Shown in pieces: positions 1 through 8,233 of a stretch of DNA of 64,000 nucleotides (the stretch's first letter is position 1; the number at the start of each line of letters is the position of its first letter). Origin of the DNA: Methylotenera sp. (lineage in GTDB: Bacteria > Pseudomonadota > Gammaproteobacteria > Burkholderiales > Methylophilaceae); the NCBI RefSeq assembly GCF_030684185.1, contig NZ_JAUXOY010000016.1:1-64000 (forward strand). The letters are read 5' to 3'. The position numbers were made by a program, and so were the translations under genes. Below the pieces are notes generated by a model. That model was not told the DNA's origin. It made no database searches and worked only from the letters and a program-made list of their open reading frames with translations.

Positions 1-135
1 CCTTTGCAAAAGTGTTTAGTGTGGATAAAGTACAAGGCGCACGGAACACAGAAACCGAGATAGTACGCGGTGTACAGCGAGGTTGCGAGTACCGCGCAAC
101 GCAGTAATTTGCCGCAATAAATACTTTTGCAAAGG
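1..135. repeat. 135-bp repeat element with 13-bp terminal inverted repeats
   Basis: Bases 1-13 (CCTTTGCAAAAGT) are the exact reverse complement of 123-135. The interior is GC-richer than its surroundings and holds the string ACCGCGCAACGCAG, reminiscent of dispersed intergenic repeats in Betaproteobacteria. It lies downstream of ridA and codes for nothing visible. The left end touches the window edge, so the element may be longer. A MITE-like nature is inference. Confidence 0.55.
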
Positions 136-179
136 TCTCTTTAAACTAGTGCTTTTAGTTAAGCAAAAGCCTTTAATTT

Positions 180-554
180 TCAAGCCAGCGAAACAATCGC
201 CTCAATTTCCACCAATACATCACGCGGTAATTTAGCCACTTGCACAGTAGAGCGCGCAGGCGTGTGGCTACCAAAAGTTTCGCCATACACCTTATTCATG
301 TCGGCAAAATCATCCAGATTTTTTAAAAAAACGGTAGTTTTAACCACTTTGTTTAAGTTCGCACCTGCGGCTTCAATCACGGCTTTAAGATTCGCCAATA
401 CTTGTGTGGTTTGCGTAGTAATATCGCCATCATTCAGCGTGCCATCTGCTAGAAGCGGAATTTGACCGGATGTAAACAAAAAATCACCCACTACCATCGC
501 TTGTGAATACGGGCCAATAGCGGCTGGGGCGTTAGGTGTTTGGATTACGTGCAT
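180..554 (-). CDS. ridA: RidA family enamine/imine deaminase
   Basis: The 124-residue protein is the usual length for RidA (YjgF/YER057c/UK114) proteins, which hydrolyse reactive enamine/imine intermediates released by PLP enzymes. It shows the family features: an early AIGPYSQA segment, FTSGQIP around residue 30, and the C-terminal PAR...VAKLP...VEIEAIV block with the conserved substrate-binding Arg. The ATG at 554 is preceded by an AAGG-type ribosome site. It is the last gene of dadA-alr-ridA, where it may clear imines made by DadA and Alr; that link is inferred from position. Confidence 0.93.
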   Translation of the reverse strand: MHVIQTPNAPAAIGPYSQAMVVGDFLFTSGQIPLLADGTLNDGDITTQTTQVLANLKAVIEAAGANLNKVVKTTVFLKNLDDFADMNKVYGETFGSHTPARSTVQVAKLPRDVLVEIEAIVSLA

Positions 555-625
555 GAGGAAACCTTTTTAAATAATAGATATTTTGAAAATTTTGTTGAAA
601 TTAATAGTGAATTATATATTGCCAA

Positions 626-1720
626 CTAGATATTAGAAGCATCGAAATATTGAAAATGTGCACGTTTAACATTGCAAAATAGCTCATAAGCAATGGTACC
701 TGCTGCTTTTGCCACATCATTGGCTGCCACCTGGTTGCCCCATAACTCAACCTGGCTACCAATACTTGCTGCTGGAATATCGGTTAAATCAACAAACAAC
801 ATATCCATGGATACACGGCCTATCAAACGGGTCATTATGCCATCTACAGCCATCGGCGTCCCTGCGATGGCCGACCTTGGATAACCGTCTGCATAGCCAC
901 AAGCGACTACACCGATTATTGTATCTTTATCTGCTGTAAATATGCTGCCATAACCAACTGATTCACCCTTTTTTATATTGCGAATCGAGATGATTTTTGA
1001 AGTAAGCTGCATCACTGGTTTTAACACAGGTACTTGTGATGATTGGACGATAGGGCTGGCACCATACAACATAATGCCAGGCCGCGACCAGTCACGCTTT
1101 ATCTTTTGCCAGCCAAGAATCGCAGCAGAGTTGGCTAAACTTAATTCTATACGGGCTGCTTGTTTAAGCGCATGAATAGTGTTTTGAAAAACCTCAATTT
1201 GTTGCGAAGTATGGTCTGAGCTTAAGTTATCTGCATTGGCAAAGTGACTCATTGCCACAATTTTTTTAACGTTTTTATGTCCATTCAAACGTTCATAAGC
1301 TTGTACATATTCACTTACCGACAGGCCCAGCCTATGCATTCCACTATCCATTTTTAGCCATACCTGCAATGGTTGTGCGAGTTTAGCCGACAACAAAATT
1401 TCGAGTTGCCACTGGGCATGCACTACAATCCAACAGTCGTTTGCGACAATATCAGGTAACTCATTGGCTTCAAAAAAGCCTTCCAACAGCAAAATCGGCT
1501 CAGGAATACCAGCCTCTCGCAATTGCAATGCTTCTTCTAAACATGCAACAGCAAAGCCATCAACCTCACCTTCTATTGATTTAGCGCAATGCACGGCACC
1601 ATGACCGTATGCATTGGCCTTTATCACAGCAAGCGCCTTGCCGCCATGACATTGTTTGGCAACACGATAATTGTGTCTAAATGCATCTAGGCGAATGTGA
1701 GCGATTGCGGGACGAGACAT
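626..1720 (-). CDS. alr: Alanine racemase
   Basis: The 364-residue protein is a fold-type III PLP racemase interconverting L- and D-alanine. The PLP-binding lysine is K34 in VIKANAYGHG near the N-terminus, and the C-terminal half carries YGSIF (the catalytic Tyr region) and the GRVSMDM segment typical of Alr. It starts 15 nt after the dadA stop, so the two are almost surely co-transcribed. In such operons (dadAX) the racemase mainly feeds DadA for L-alanine breakdown, but it can also supply D-Ala for peptidoglycan; which role dominates cannot be told from this window. Confidence 0.95.
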   Translation of the reverse strand: MSRPAIAHIRLDAFRHNYRVAKQCHGGKALAVIKANAYGHGAVHCAKSIEGEVDGFAVACLEEALQLREAGIPEPILLLEGFFEANELPDIVANDCWIVVHAQWQLEILLSAKLAQPLQVWLKMDSGMHRLGLSVSEYVQAYERLNGHKNVKKIVAMSHFANADNLSSDHTSQQIEVFQNTIHALKQAARIELSLANSAAILGWQKIKRDWSRPGIMLYGASPIVQSSQVPVLKPVMQLTSKIISIRNIKKGESVGYGSIFTADKDTIIGVVACGYADGYPRSAIAGTPMAVDGIMTRLIGRVSMDMLFVDLTDIPAASIGSQVELWGNQVAANDVAKAAGTIAYELFCNVKRAHFQYFDASNI

Positions 1721-1735
1721 GACTGTTTTATGTTT

Positions 1736-3061
1736 TTATATGGTCTGCTGTGTAGTGGAAGGTTTGTGAACGTTCTTATTGTAGCTAGTTACAGTATATC
1801 GACCAAGTGCAAAATCGTCACTTTGGATAGCAGGTTGATGATTAGCGACTAAATCTGCCAGCAACTGTCCTGAACCGCAAGCCATCGTCCAGCCTAGCGT
1901 ACCGTGGCCAGTATTGAGCCATACGTTCTCATACATAGCAGAAGCCTTACCGATAATCGGTGTACCGTCTGGCGTCATCGGTCGCAATCCAGTCCAAAAT
2001 AGCGATTGCGACACATCGCCTGCATTGGGAAACAAACTGCCAAGTACCATTTCTAAAGTCTCACGACGGCGCGGATTAAGGCTTAAATCGAAGCCCGCTA
2101 ATTCTGCCATGCCACCAACACGAATGCGATTATCAAAACGGGTAATGGCGACTTTATAGGTTTCATCCATCACGGTTGAAATGGGCGCGGCATCATTGTT
2201 AATCACAGGCACGGTGAGTGAATAGCCTTTGACGGGATAGACAGGTATTTTCAAACCTAAACCCTGCATCAATTGGCGGGAGTAACTGCCAAGCGCAACC
2301 ACATATTGGTCTGCATGTAACATTTCCAAACCTTCTTGTGTAGTAATTTCAACGCCGCTAAGTTTGCCATTCAAGGTCAATAAACGCTCAATCGTCGCAT
2401 CTTGTCTAAATTTAACACCAAGCTTGCGCGCTTCAACGGCCAAATTGGTAGTAAATAACTGACAGTCGCCTGTTTCATCGTGCGGCAACCGTAATCCGCC
2501 TAAAAGCTGATCTTTTACCAAGGCTAATGCAGGCTCTACGCGGGCACAACCATCGGAATCAAGATGTTCAAACGGCACACCCATTCGGCTTAACACGGCA
2601 ATGTCTTTCGCCTCGGCATCAAGCTGTTTTTGTGTGCGAAATACCTGCAAAGTGCCACGTGTGCGACCTTCGTAAGCAATGCCGGTATTAGTGCGTAGTT
2701 CACCCAAACAATCACGGCTATATTCGGCTAACCGCACCATGCGCTCTTTGTTGCGATCGTAGCTTGCGGAGTTGCAGTTTCTTAACAATTTAAGCGTCCA
2801 CGCTAATTGCCATAACGACCAGTCTGGCTTAAGCGCGAGCGGAGAATGCCGTTGAAATATCCATTTCAACGCCTTCATAGGCACACCAGGCGCTGCCCAG
2901 GGTGCAGAATAACCAGGGGAGATTTGCCCTGCGTTAGCGAAGCTGGTTTCCAAACCAACTGCGGGTTGACGATCTATCACCGTGACCTCAAAGCCCTTTT
3001 GTGCCAAATAATATGCACTGGTTACGCCAATGACGCCCGACCCTAATACAAGCACACGCAT
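1736..3061 (-). CDS. dadA: D-amino acid dehydrogenase
   Basis: The 441-residue FAD protein is a DadA-type DAO-family dehydrogenase that oxidises D-alanine to pyruvate and ammonia and passes electrons to the respiratory chain. The N-terminal dinucleotide motif GSGVIG sits at residues 7-12, followed by the acidic VIDR strand end and the [19 protein letters not shown] block typical of DadA. C-terminal [14 protein letters not shown] and [15 protein letters not shown] are the conserved FAD-binding ends. Length matches E. coli DadA (432). First gene of dadA-alr-ridA; the 220-bp divergent gap to the Lrp-type gene probably holds its promoter. Confidence 0.95.
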   Translation of the reverse strand: MRVLVLGSGVIGVTSAYYLAQKGFEVTVIDRQPAVGLETSFANAGQISPGYSAPWAAPGVPMKALKWIFQRHSPLALKPDWSLWQLAWTLKLLRNCNSASYDRNKERMVRLAEYSRDCLGELRTNTGIAYEGRTRGTLQVFRTQKQLDAEAKDIAVLSRMGVPFEHLDSDGCARVEPALALVKDQLLGGLRLPHDETGDCQLFTTNLAVEARKLGVKFRQDATIERLLTLNGKLSGVEITTQEGLEMLHADQYVVALGSYSRQLMQGLGLKIPVYPVKGYSLTVPVINNDAAPISTVMDETYKVAITRFDNRIRVGGMAELAGFDLSLNPRRRETLEMVLGSLFPNAGDVSQSLFWTGLRPMTPDGTPIIGKASAMYENVWLNTGHGTLGWTMACGSGQLLADLVANHQPAIQSDDFALGRYTVTSYNKNVHKPSTTQQTI

Positions 3062-3076
3062 GACGACTCTCCAAAA

Positions 3077-3106
3077 ATATACAGGTACCAGATATACAGG
3101 TACCAG
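3077..3106. repeat. Two tandem 15-bp repeats in the dadA leader
   Basis: Two exact copies of ATATACAGGTACCAG (3077-3091 and 3092-3106) are followed by a partial third (ATATACA). Each copy contains GGTACC. They lie 16-45 nt upstream of the dadA start, in the AT-rich divergent region shared with the Lrp-type gene. They could be binding sites for that regulator, but nothing in the sequence proves it. Confidence 0.6.
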
Positions 3107-3281
3107 ATATACAAATATTTGCCTATACAGAATACATAGATAGTTTATTTTTTAATAACACAATTATTTAACTTAATTTATAATTGTTTTTAGTAAATAT
3201 CACCAATTATTATTTATTAACAGAAAAAAATAACTGAAATTTTTTTTCATAATGTTTTTTATTTTTGTCTAAGGGTGAAAT

Positions 3282-3779
3282 ATGCGTATTCGAACCCATG
3301 CCGTGCGTGAACTAGATCGTATAGATCTTAAAATACTATCAGTGCTGCAAGAAAATGCGCGCATACCCATTACCGAACTTGCGGAACGCGTCGGCCTTTC
3401 TGTCACGCCTTGTGGAGAGCGAGTAAAAACTCTTGAAAAAGAAGGAGTGATTTTGGGCTATCACGCCCGGCTTGACCCGCATGCGCTAGGATTCGGCTTA
3501 CTGGTATTTGTGGAGTTAAAGCTTTCTACCAAATCTGGCGCAATTTTCAGTAAATTCAAGCAAGAAATTCTTAAATTACCAAGCGTGCTGGAATGCCATC
3601 TGGTTTCAGGTGATTTTGATTATTTAATTAAGGCGCGCATAGCGCAAATGACCGACTATCGCACACTCCTGGGTGATATTTTACTTACTCTGCCAGGTGC
3701 GCAGGAATCTAGAAGTTATATTGTGATGGAGGAAGTGAAAGAAGGTTTGGCACTTCCGCTAATTGACACAAAAGATTAA
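3282..3779 (+). CDS. Lrp/AsnC family transcriptional regulator (DadR-like)
   Basis: The 165-residue protein has an N-terminal winged helix-turn-helix (LDRIDLKILSVLQ...ITELAERVGLS, about residues 10-45) and a C-terminal RAM/AsnC ligand-binding domain ending EEVKEGLALPL. That is the usual Lrp architecture and length. The ATG is preceded by AAGGG. It is divergent from dadA, the arrangement of DadR/Lrp with dadAX in pseudomonads, so alanine-responsive control of dadA-alr-ridA is the likely role by context. The exact ligand is not visible. Confidence 0.9.
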   Translation: MRIRTHAVRELDRIDLKILSVLQENARIPITELAERVGLSVTPCGERVKTLEKEGVILGYHARLDPHALGFGLLVFVELKLSTKSGAIFSKFKQEILKLPSVLECHLVSGDFDYLIKARIAQMTDYRTLLGDILLTLPGAQESRSYIVMEEVKEGLALPLIDTKD

Positions 3780-3878
3780 TTTCAAACACCATCACAAGTG
3801 GCTCTTAATTGTACTAATTCACCTTAGTAGATAATGTACATCCACTACTAACACTGACTAATTTTAAACATTGTAGTT

Positions 3879-3911
3879 AAAATAATTCTAAAATAATTCT
3901 AAAATAATTCA
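3879..3911. repeat. Three tandem 11-bp repeats across the end of the GGDEF gene
   Basis: AAAATAATTCT is repeated three times (3879-3889, 3890-3900, 3901-3911, the last with one change). The array overlaps the stop codon of the minus-strand diguanylate cyclase gene, so it shapes that protein's last residues. Slipped-strand expansion here would alter only the C-terminal tail. Confidence 0.6.
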
Positions 3912-4912
3912 ATGTCACCTTCTTTTTTATTTTCCTGTATGGCACCTTCATCTACGAGTTGCTCATAATGACAAATTCGGTTGCGTCCATTGTTTTTGGC
4001 AAAATAGAGCGCCAAGTCTGCACGATCTATCAACTGGCTTGAAGCGTCATCCGCTAAAATTTCAGTATAGCCTGCACTTACTGTCACCTTACCGACCTGA
4101 GGAAAATTGAAATTACCAACTTTTTCCCTGAAGCGTTCTAAAATAATCGGTATATCACTTTGACTCGTACATTCAAACACACCTACAAACTCTTCTCCAC
4201 CAAAGCGAAACAGCGGATCTGTAGTCCTGAACGTCTGCGTCATTAACTGAGAAAACAAAAGCAGCACTTCATCACCTATCAGGTGACCAAATTCATCATT
4301 CACCCTTTTGAAATGATCAATATCGAAAATCGCCAGATAATGAAACAGCTTTGCTTCATCCTCTTTACGCGCATTCGTTAAACGCATCCGCGCCAAAACC
4401 TTATTAATTTTCTTCTCGAAAGTTTTACGATTAAGCAGCCCTGTTAGCGTATCACGCTCATTGTCATTGATAAGCCCGGTAAAGTTTTGGTAAATCTGCA
4501 GCAGTTTGGTAAAGTTTTCATGTGACTGAGGATCACATACAAAATTCTCGATGCCTATAATCGCCACAGTATGGCCTGCCGCATTTTTTAAAGGGTACAG
4601 TGCCGCGCTAGGCTCTCCCTCTTGGGCATAAGTACTATACCCGCCAGACTTAAATATCTCGATAAGCTTCTGTGTCAACCTTGGGGAAAGCGCATCTTTT
4701 TTTAATGGCTTACCAATAACAATGTCAGGAGGAAGCTGCTTTCTCACATCCTCAACACGATAAACTGACACTGATTTATCACCCTCGGCATTATAAGGTG
4801 CAATTAAATCAAACAGTGTTTGCGCCAATAAAAGCTCAATCGCCACCACATCGCGCTCGTATGTGAGTGCGATGAGTTTATCTAAAATTAAATGTGTATT
4901 GGCTGTATGCAA
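3899..4912 (-). CDS. Diguanylate cyclase with N-terminal sensor region (GGDEF)
   Basis: The 337-residue protein has an N-terminal GAF-like region (about 1-150; assignment tentative) and a C-terminal GGDEF domain (about 155-320). The active site is FGGEEF, and RTTD five residues before it is an intact inhibitory I-site, so it is probably an active, product-inhibited cyclic-di-GMP synthase. No membrane segment is seen, so it should be cytoplasmic. The best start is TTG at 4912, as no in-frame ATG lies near the domain start and no strong ribosome site is visible. Its last codons run into an 11-bp tandem repeat. Confidence 0.85.
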   Translation of the reverse strand: MHTANTHLILDKLIALTYERDVVAIELLLAQTLFDLIAPYNAEGDKSVSVYRVEDVRKQLPPDIVIGKPLKKDALSPRLTQKLIEIFKSGGYSTYAQEGEPSAALYPLKNAAGHTVAIIGIENFVCDPQSHENFTKLLQIYQNFTGLINDNERDTLTGLLNRKTFEKKINKVLARMRLTNARKEDEAKLFHYLAIFDIDHFKRVNDEFGHLIGDEVLLLFSQLMTQTFRTTDPLFRFGGEEFVGVFECTSQSDIPIILERFREKVGNFNFPQVGKVTVSAGYTEILADDASSQLIDRADLALYFAKNNGRNRICHYEQLVDEGAIQENKKEGDIELF

Positions 4913-5179
4913 GAAATTAGGCTGGTAGGCGCATATAAATGTTATTTAAAAAAAATGGGGTTCAGGTCATTCATGGGATTTAAGTCATACAAATGTCATA
5001 AAGCTTAAAGTCTATATGAAATATCATTCTGCAATCGAATAATTTAGCGCAAATATATGGCGTAATTCAAAACTTACTTCTTAACGGCAGCGTGACAATG
5101 AGCAAACTCTGAACTATCCTATCGCTGACACGACGATAGCACTCAAGGCATCAAAAGTGATTGTGGAAAAATGTAATGA

Positions 5180-6025
5180 CTAAAGCTTAATTGTTTTATT
5201 AAAGAAAGACTCTACCTGACTATGCGAAACTGGCTTACTGACTAAATAACCCTGTATCTCATCACAACCTAAATTCCTTAAAAACGCCAACTGCTCTTTT
5301 GTTTCTATCCCTTCACTGACAACACGTAATTTTAAAGCGTGTGCCAGATTTATAATCGCGGTCACGATTTCTGCATCATCGTTATTGGTCAGAACGTCAT
5401 TAATAAAGCTTTTGTCAATTTTAACGGCATCAATCGGCAAGCGCCTTAACTGACCTAAATTTGAGTGCCCCGTCCCGAAGTCATCAATATACAGGTGAAG
5501 ATTAAGCGCTCGCATTTCAGCAAGAATTTCCATGGTCATCTCCGGGTCATCCATCGTTGCGCTTTCAGTAATCTCAACGTTCAGCATGGAAGGATTCATT
5601 CTCGTCATTTTGATGATCTCAAGAATATCCCCTATCAAAGATAAATCACTGAATTGCCGAGGTGAAATATTAACGGCAACAGCTGGCGGATTGAGTCCGG
5701 CCTCATGCCATCTAACCCATTGCTCACATGCTTCACGAATCACAAATCGGCCAATCGGCACAATCAATCCTGTTTCCTCAGCAATCGGGATGAATTTATC
5801 AGGGCTGGTCAGCACGCCCGTATTAGTTAACCAGCGTACCAGCGCCTCCAAACCGACTACCTGATTAGTGCGCAAATCCACTTTGGGCTGATACATCAGC
5901 AGAAGTTCGCCTTTCTCAAGCGCCTGTCTTAGTCCGTTTTCAATTTGTAATTGCTCATGCGCTAAAACGTTCATTTCCTCACTAAAGTACTCAAAACCAC
6001 TACGTTTGCTTTTGGCTTGGTACAT
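5180..6025 (-). CDS. EAL domain fragment (3' part of a frameshifted MASE1-GGDEF-EAL gene)
   Basis: This 281-residue reading frame begins with MYQAKSKR, the normal last helix of a GGDEF domain, and continues into a complete EAL phosphodiesterase domain: EALVRW near residue 50, NISPRQFSD, EITES, DDFGTGHSNL and VKIDKSFI with the metal-binding residues kept. It lacks its own ribosome site and is directly continuous, one frame over, with the GGDEF frame ending at 6028. It is best read as the C-terminal half of one gene (5180-7389) split by a single-base deletion near 6072. Translation from the ATG at 6025 is possible but unsupported. Confidence 0.8.
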   Translation of the reverse strand: MYQAKSKRSGFEYFSEEMNVLAHEQLQIENGLRQALEKGELLLMYQPKVDLRTNQVVGLEALVRWLTNTGVLTSPDKFIPIAEETGLIVPIGRFVIREACEQWVRWHEAGLNPPAVAVNISPRQFSDLSLIGDILEIIKMTRMNPSMLNVEITESATMDDPEMTMEILAEMRALNLHLYIDDFGTGHSNLGQLRRLPIDAVKIDKSFINDVLTNNDDAEIVTAIINLAHALKLRVVSEGIETKEQLAFLRNLGCDEIQGYLVSKPVSHSQVESFFNKTIKL

Positions 6026-6027
6026 GG

Positions 6028-7389
6028 CTAAGTCCGCCTGCCTGAGCAGCGCATTGGCATCTGTGGCATCGTTGGGTAAACACTAATGCCGATACTTGCA
6101 CCAACGCTATAGCGTCTACCATCGAGTTCAAATGGCTGAGAAACGATACCGATGATTTTTCTGGCAAGGTTACTTGCGGCGTTATTGATGGGTGGGTGGG
6201 TATACACTACGGCAAATTCGTCACCCCCTAACCGCGCCACAAAATCATCTGCACGTAGGATGTCATTTAAACGAGTCGCGATAATTTTAAGCACTGCGTC
6301 ACCAATCTCGTGACCTTCTGAATCATTGATTTTCTTAAACCGATCCAGGTCGATAAACAATAGATAGACCTGCTGTTTTTGTCTCTGCGCCTGCGCCAGA
6401 CTATGCGTTAAAAAATCCTGGAAATAAGTGCGGTTTGGCAAAGCTGTTAACGGGTCATGATTGGCCAGCTTATTAAGTTTGACCTCTGCATAGTGACGTT
6501 CTGAAAATGCCGAAGCAACGAATAAACCACCCAAAGCCATTGGTACAAGTCCAATTTTTATGGTGAATACCGCTTGTGCATACAACTCGGTGTTAATTTG
6601 GTCATATTTATACACAACTGCGATGAAGGCGATGATGGCCGCCAGAAAAATCGCAGCATGCGTCACAATAGTCTTAAACCTAAGTGCTGCGAGTAAAACA
6701 AAGGATAACAAAACAAAAATGATGATTTCTGACGAACCCAACAATTGGCCGTATTGGATTGTCAGCCAGGAAACGACGCACATACCAACAAAAATAACCG
6801 CTGCTTCAATTTTATCCTGCGCTGAAAAGTATAGCTTTTGATATGAAAGCAAAGAAAGTAACAGAGGCAATGTAAGATACGCGACTAACAATTCATTAAA
6901 CCACCATGACATCATGCTTTGGGTAATATTATCCCAAGTGACAAAGCCAAAAGCCTGCATACTTACAATTGAGATGATGGTGTGCGCAATGCTAGCTAAA
7001 GGTGCCGCAATAAACGCAAAAATAGTCACCATTGACACTTGATTGATGGTTACAACAGATGGATGGAATAGCCTAAATAAGTAGCGAAATATTAGTGCGC
7101 AGACACCGACACCGACGGCAAGCGTTAATGCGATATCCCAAGGCATTTTTAGCAGATGGAATAAAAATGAGCCCATGACAGCACCCAGGACGCCAGCCCA
7201 TCCGTATCTTATAGTCACCGCAGCGGCCAGTGCGATAGCCGGCAACTCAAAAAATGCAATCGCATCAATATAAGGTGCCAGATAAGTACCGAAGTAAGCC
7301 ACAACCAGGTAAATAAAGCCTATAACCGCAGCCTTAGTTAGAAAAGGCTTTACTTGCTTAACTGCTGCAATGCTGGCTTTTAATTCCAT
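6028..7389 (-). CDS. MASE1-GGDEF fragment (5' part of a frameshifted MASE1-GGDEF-EAL gene)
   Basis: The 453-residue frame has about eight hydrophobic segments in residues 15-300 (MASE1-type membrane sensor), then a GGDEF domain with RLGGDEF and an intact RADD I-site. After GISVYPT it runs into 14 aberrant residues and stops. Adding one A at 6072-6073 restores PNDATDANALLRQADLAMYQAK and joins the EAL frame below. The ancestral protein would be an inner-membrane bifunctional cyclic-di-GMP enzyme of about 735 residues. As written, the cyclase domain lacks its last helix, so activity is doubtful. Confidence 0.82.
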   Translation of the reverse strand: MELKASIAAVKQVKPFLTKAAVIGFIYLVVAYFGTYLAPYIDAIAFFELPAIALAAAVTIRYGWAGVLGAVMGSFLFHLLKMPWDIALTLAVGVGVCALIFRYLFRLFHPSVVTINQVSMVTIFAFIAAPLASIAHTIISIVSMQAFGFVTWDNITQSMMSWWFNELLVAYLTLPLLLSLLSYQKLYFSAQDKIEAAVIFVGMCVVSWLTIQYGQLLGSSEIIIFVLLSFVLLAALRFKTIVTHAAIFLAAIIAFIAVVYKYDQINTELYAQAVFTIKIGLVPMALGGLFVASAFSERHYAEVKLNKLANHDPLTALPNRTYFQDFLTHSLAQAQRQKQQVYLLFIDLDRFKKINDSEGHEIGDAVLKIIATRLNDILRADDFVARLGGDEFAVVYTHPPINNAASNLARKIIGIVSQPFELDGRRYSVGASIGISVYPTMPQMPMRCSGRRT

Positions 7390-7508
7390 CTACTGGCACT
7401 CATTTTCATCAACTTGCATAATAAAACCCATTCTAGCGCATTGTGCTTATAAAGCAAAAACGAAACCCAGCTTAGCTTCTGACTTAATATAGTGTTAACT
7501 GCTAACAT

Positions 7509-8066
7509 TTAAAACGTAGGCGGACTGCACGAACTCACTAATGTGCAAACTTGCGAGCCTGCGTTACGAAAGCGATGCGGCTCACTACTATTAAAATAAT
7601 AAGCATCGCCCACACCCAATACCCGCGTCGACTCACCCACCGTAACCTCCAACCTGCCCGAAAGTATCACTCCACCCTCTTCACCTTCATGTTGCAGCAT
7701 AATCAAACCAGTATCAGCGCCTACCTCATACGTTTCATAAAGAATTTGCAAGACATGGCCAGATTTTGCAGAACCAATTTGACGGTATGAAATACCCTCA
7801 CCACCGCTAATCTCTGTCAGTTCCTGCGCACGGTAAAACACTTCGCTTTTCATATTGGGCAATTCGTCAGAAAAAAATTCAGCAAGCGTCATGGGAATGC
7901 CTGCCAATATACGCTTGAGTGCACTGACCGACGGACTGGTATTGCCTGACTCAATCAGTGAAATCGTGGCGTTAGCTACGCCCGCTTTTTTTGCCAAAGC
8001 GCGTTGCGATAATTGATGCCGTAGCCGAACCAACTTTAATCTTAACCCTACGTCTATATCCATCAT
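7509..8066 (-). CDS. XRE-family regulator with C-terminal cupin (PuuR-like)
   Basis: The 185-residue protein has an N-terminal HTH (LRHQLSQRALAKKAGVANATISLIESG, split here only by the helix turn, about residues 13-40) and a C-terminal cupin_2 domain (HEGEEGGVILSGRLEV ... FNSSEPHRFRN) containing the metal-binding His/Glu/His positions. This XRE-cupin form is common for regulators of amine and amino-acid catabolism such as PuuR. It is divergent from the aminotransferase-dehydrogenase pair, and the shared gap carries inverted AGTGTTAA/TTAACACT boxes, so local repression released by a small ligand is the inferred role. Confidence 0.88.
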   Translation of the reverse strand: MMDIDVGLRLKLVRLRHQLSQRALAKKAGVANATISLIESGNTSPSVSALKRILAGIPMTLAEFFSDELPNMKSEVFYRAQELTEISGGEGISYRQIGSAKSGHVLQILYETYEVGADTGLIMLQHEGEEGGVILSGRLEVTVGESTRVLGVGDAYYFNSSEPHRFRNAGSQVCTLVSSCSPPTF

Positions 8067-8085
8067 GTAACTTTAGCGTGTTTAA

Positions 8086-8123
8086 AGTGTTAAATATACA
8101 ATAACAATGATTAAATTAACACT
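8086..8123. promoter_or_regulatory. Candidate operator in the XRE-cupin/aminotransferase gap
   Basis: AGTGTTAA (8086-8093) and its exact reverse complement TTAACACT (8116-8123) have centres 30 bp apart, about three helical turns. A second outer pair, GTGTTTA (8078-8084) and TAAACAC (8175-8181), brackets the region and overlaps the probable aminotransferase promoter. The spacing suits a dimeric HTH regulator; binding by the neighbouring XRE-cupin protein is inference. Confidence 0.45.
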
Positions 8124-8160
8124 CATTAAATCAACAGGTTAAAAATTTAAAAAACCATTG

Positions 8161-8189
8161 TTGACACATTATTCTAAACACCTGAATAT
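8161..8189 (+). promoter_or_regulatory. Probable sigma-70 promoter of the aminotransferase gene
   Basis: TTGACA at 8161-8166 is a perfect -35 box. GAATAT at 8184-8189 follows after 17 bp as a fair -10 box. The aminotransferase ATG is 45 nt downstream, preceded by AGGAA at 8223-8227. Confidence 0.5.
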
Positions 8190-8233
8190 ATTGCGAGTAA
8201 TTAAAGCATTAGCAATCGATTTAGGAATCCATA

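Noticed and set aside
7451-7475. Possible sigma-54 site upstream of the MASE1 gene (TTTTTGCT with GGGTTT)
   Set aside because: The -12 part is good but the -24 part lacks GGCAC; too weak beside the two full matches found elsewhere.
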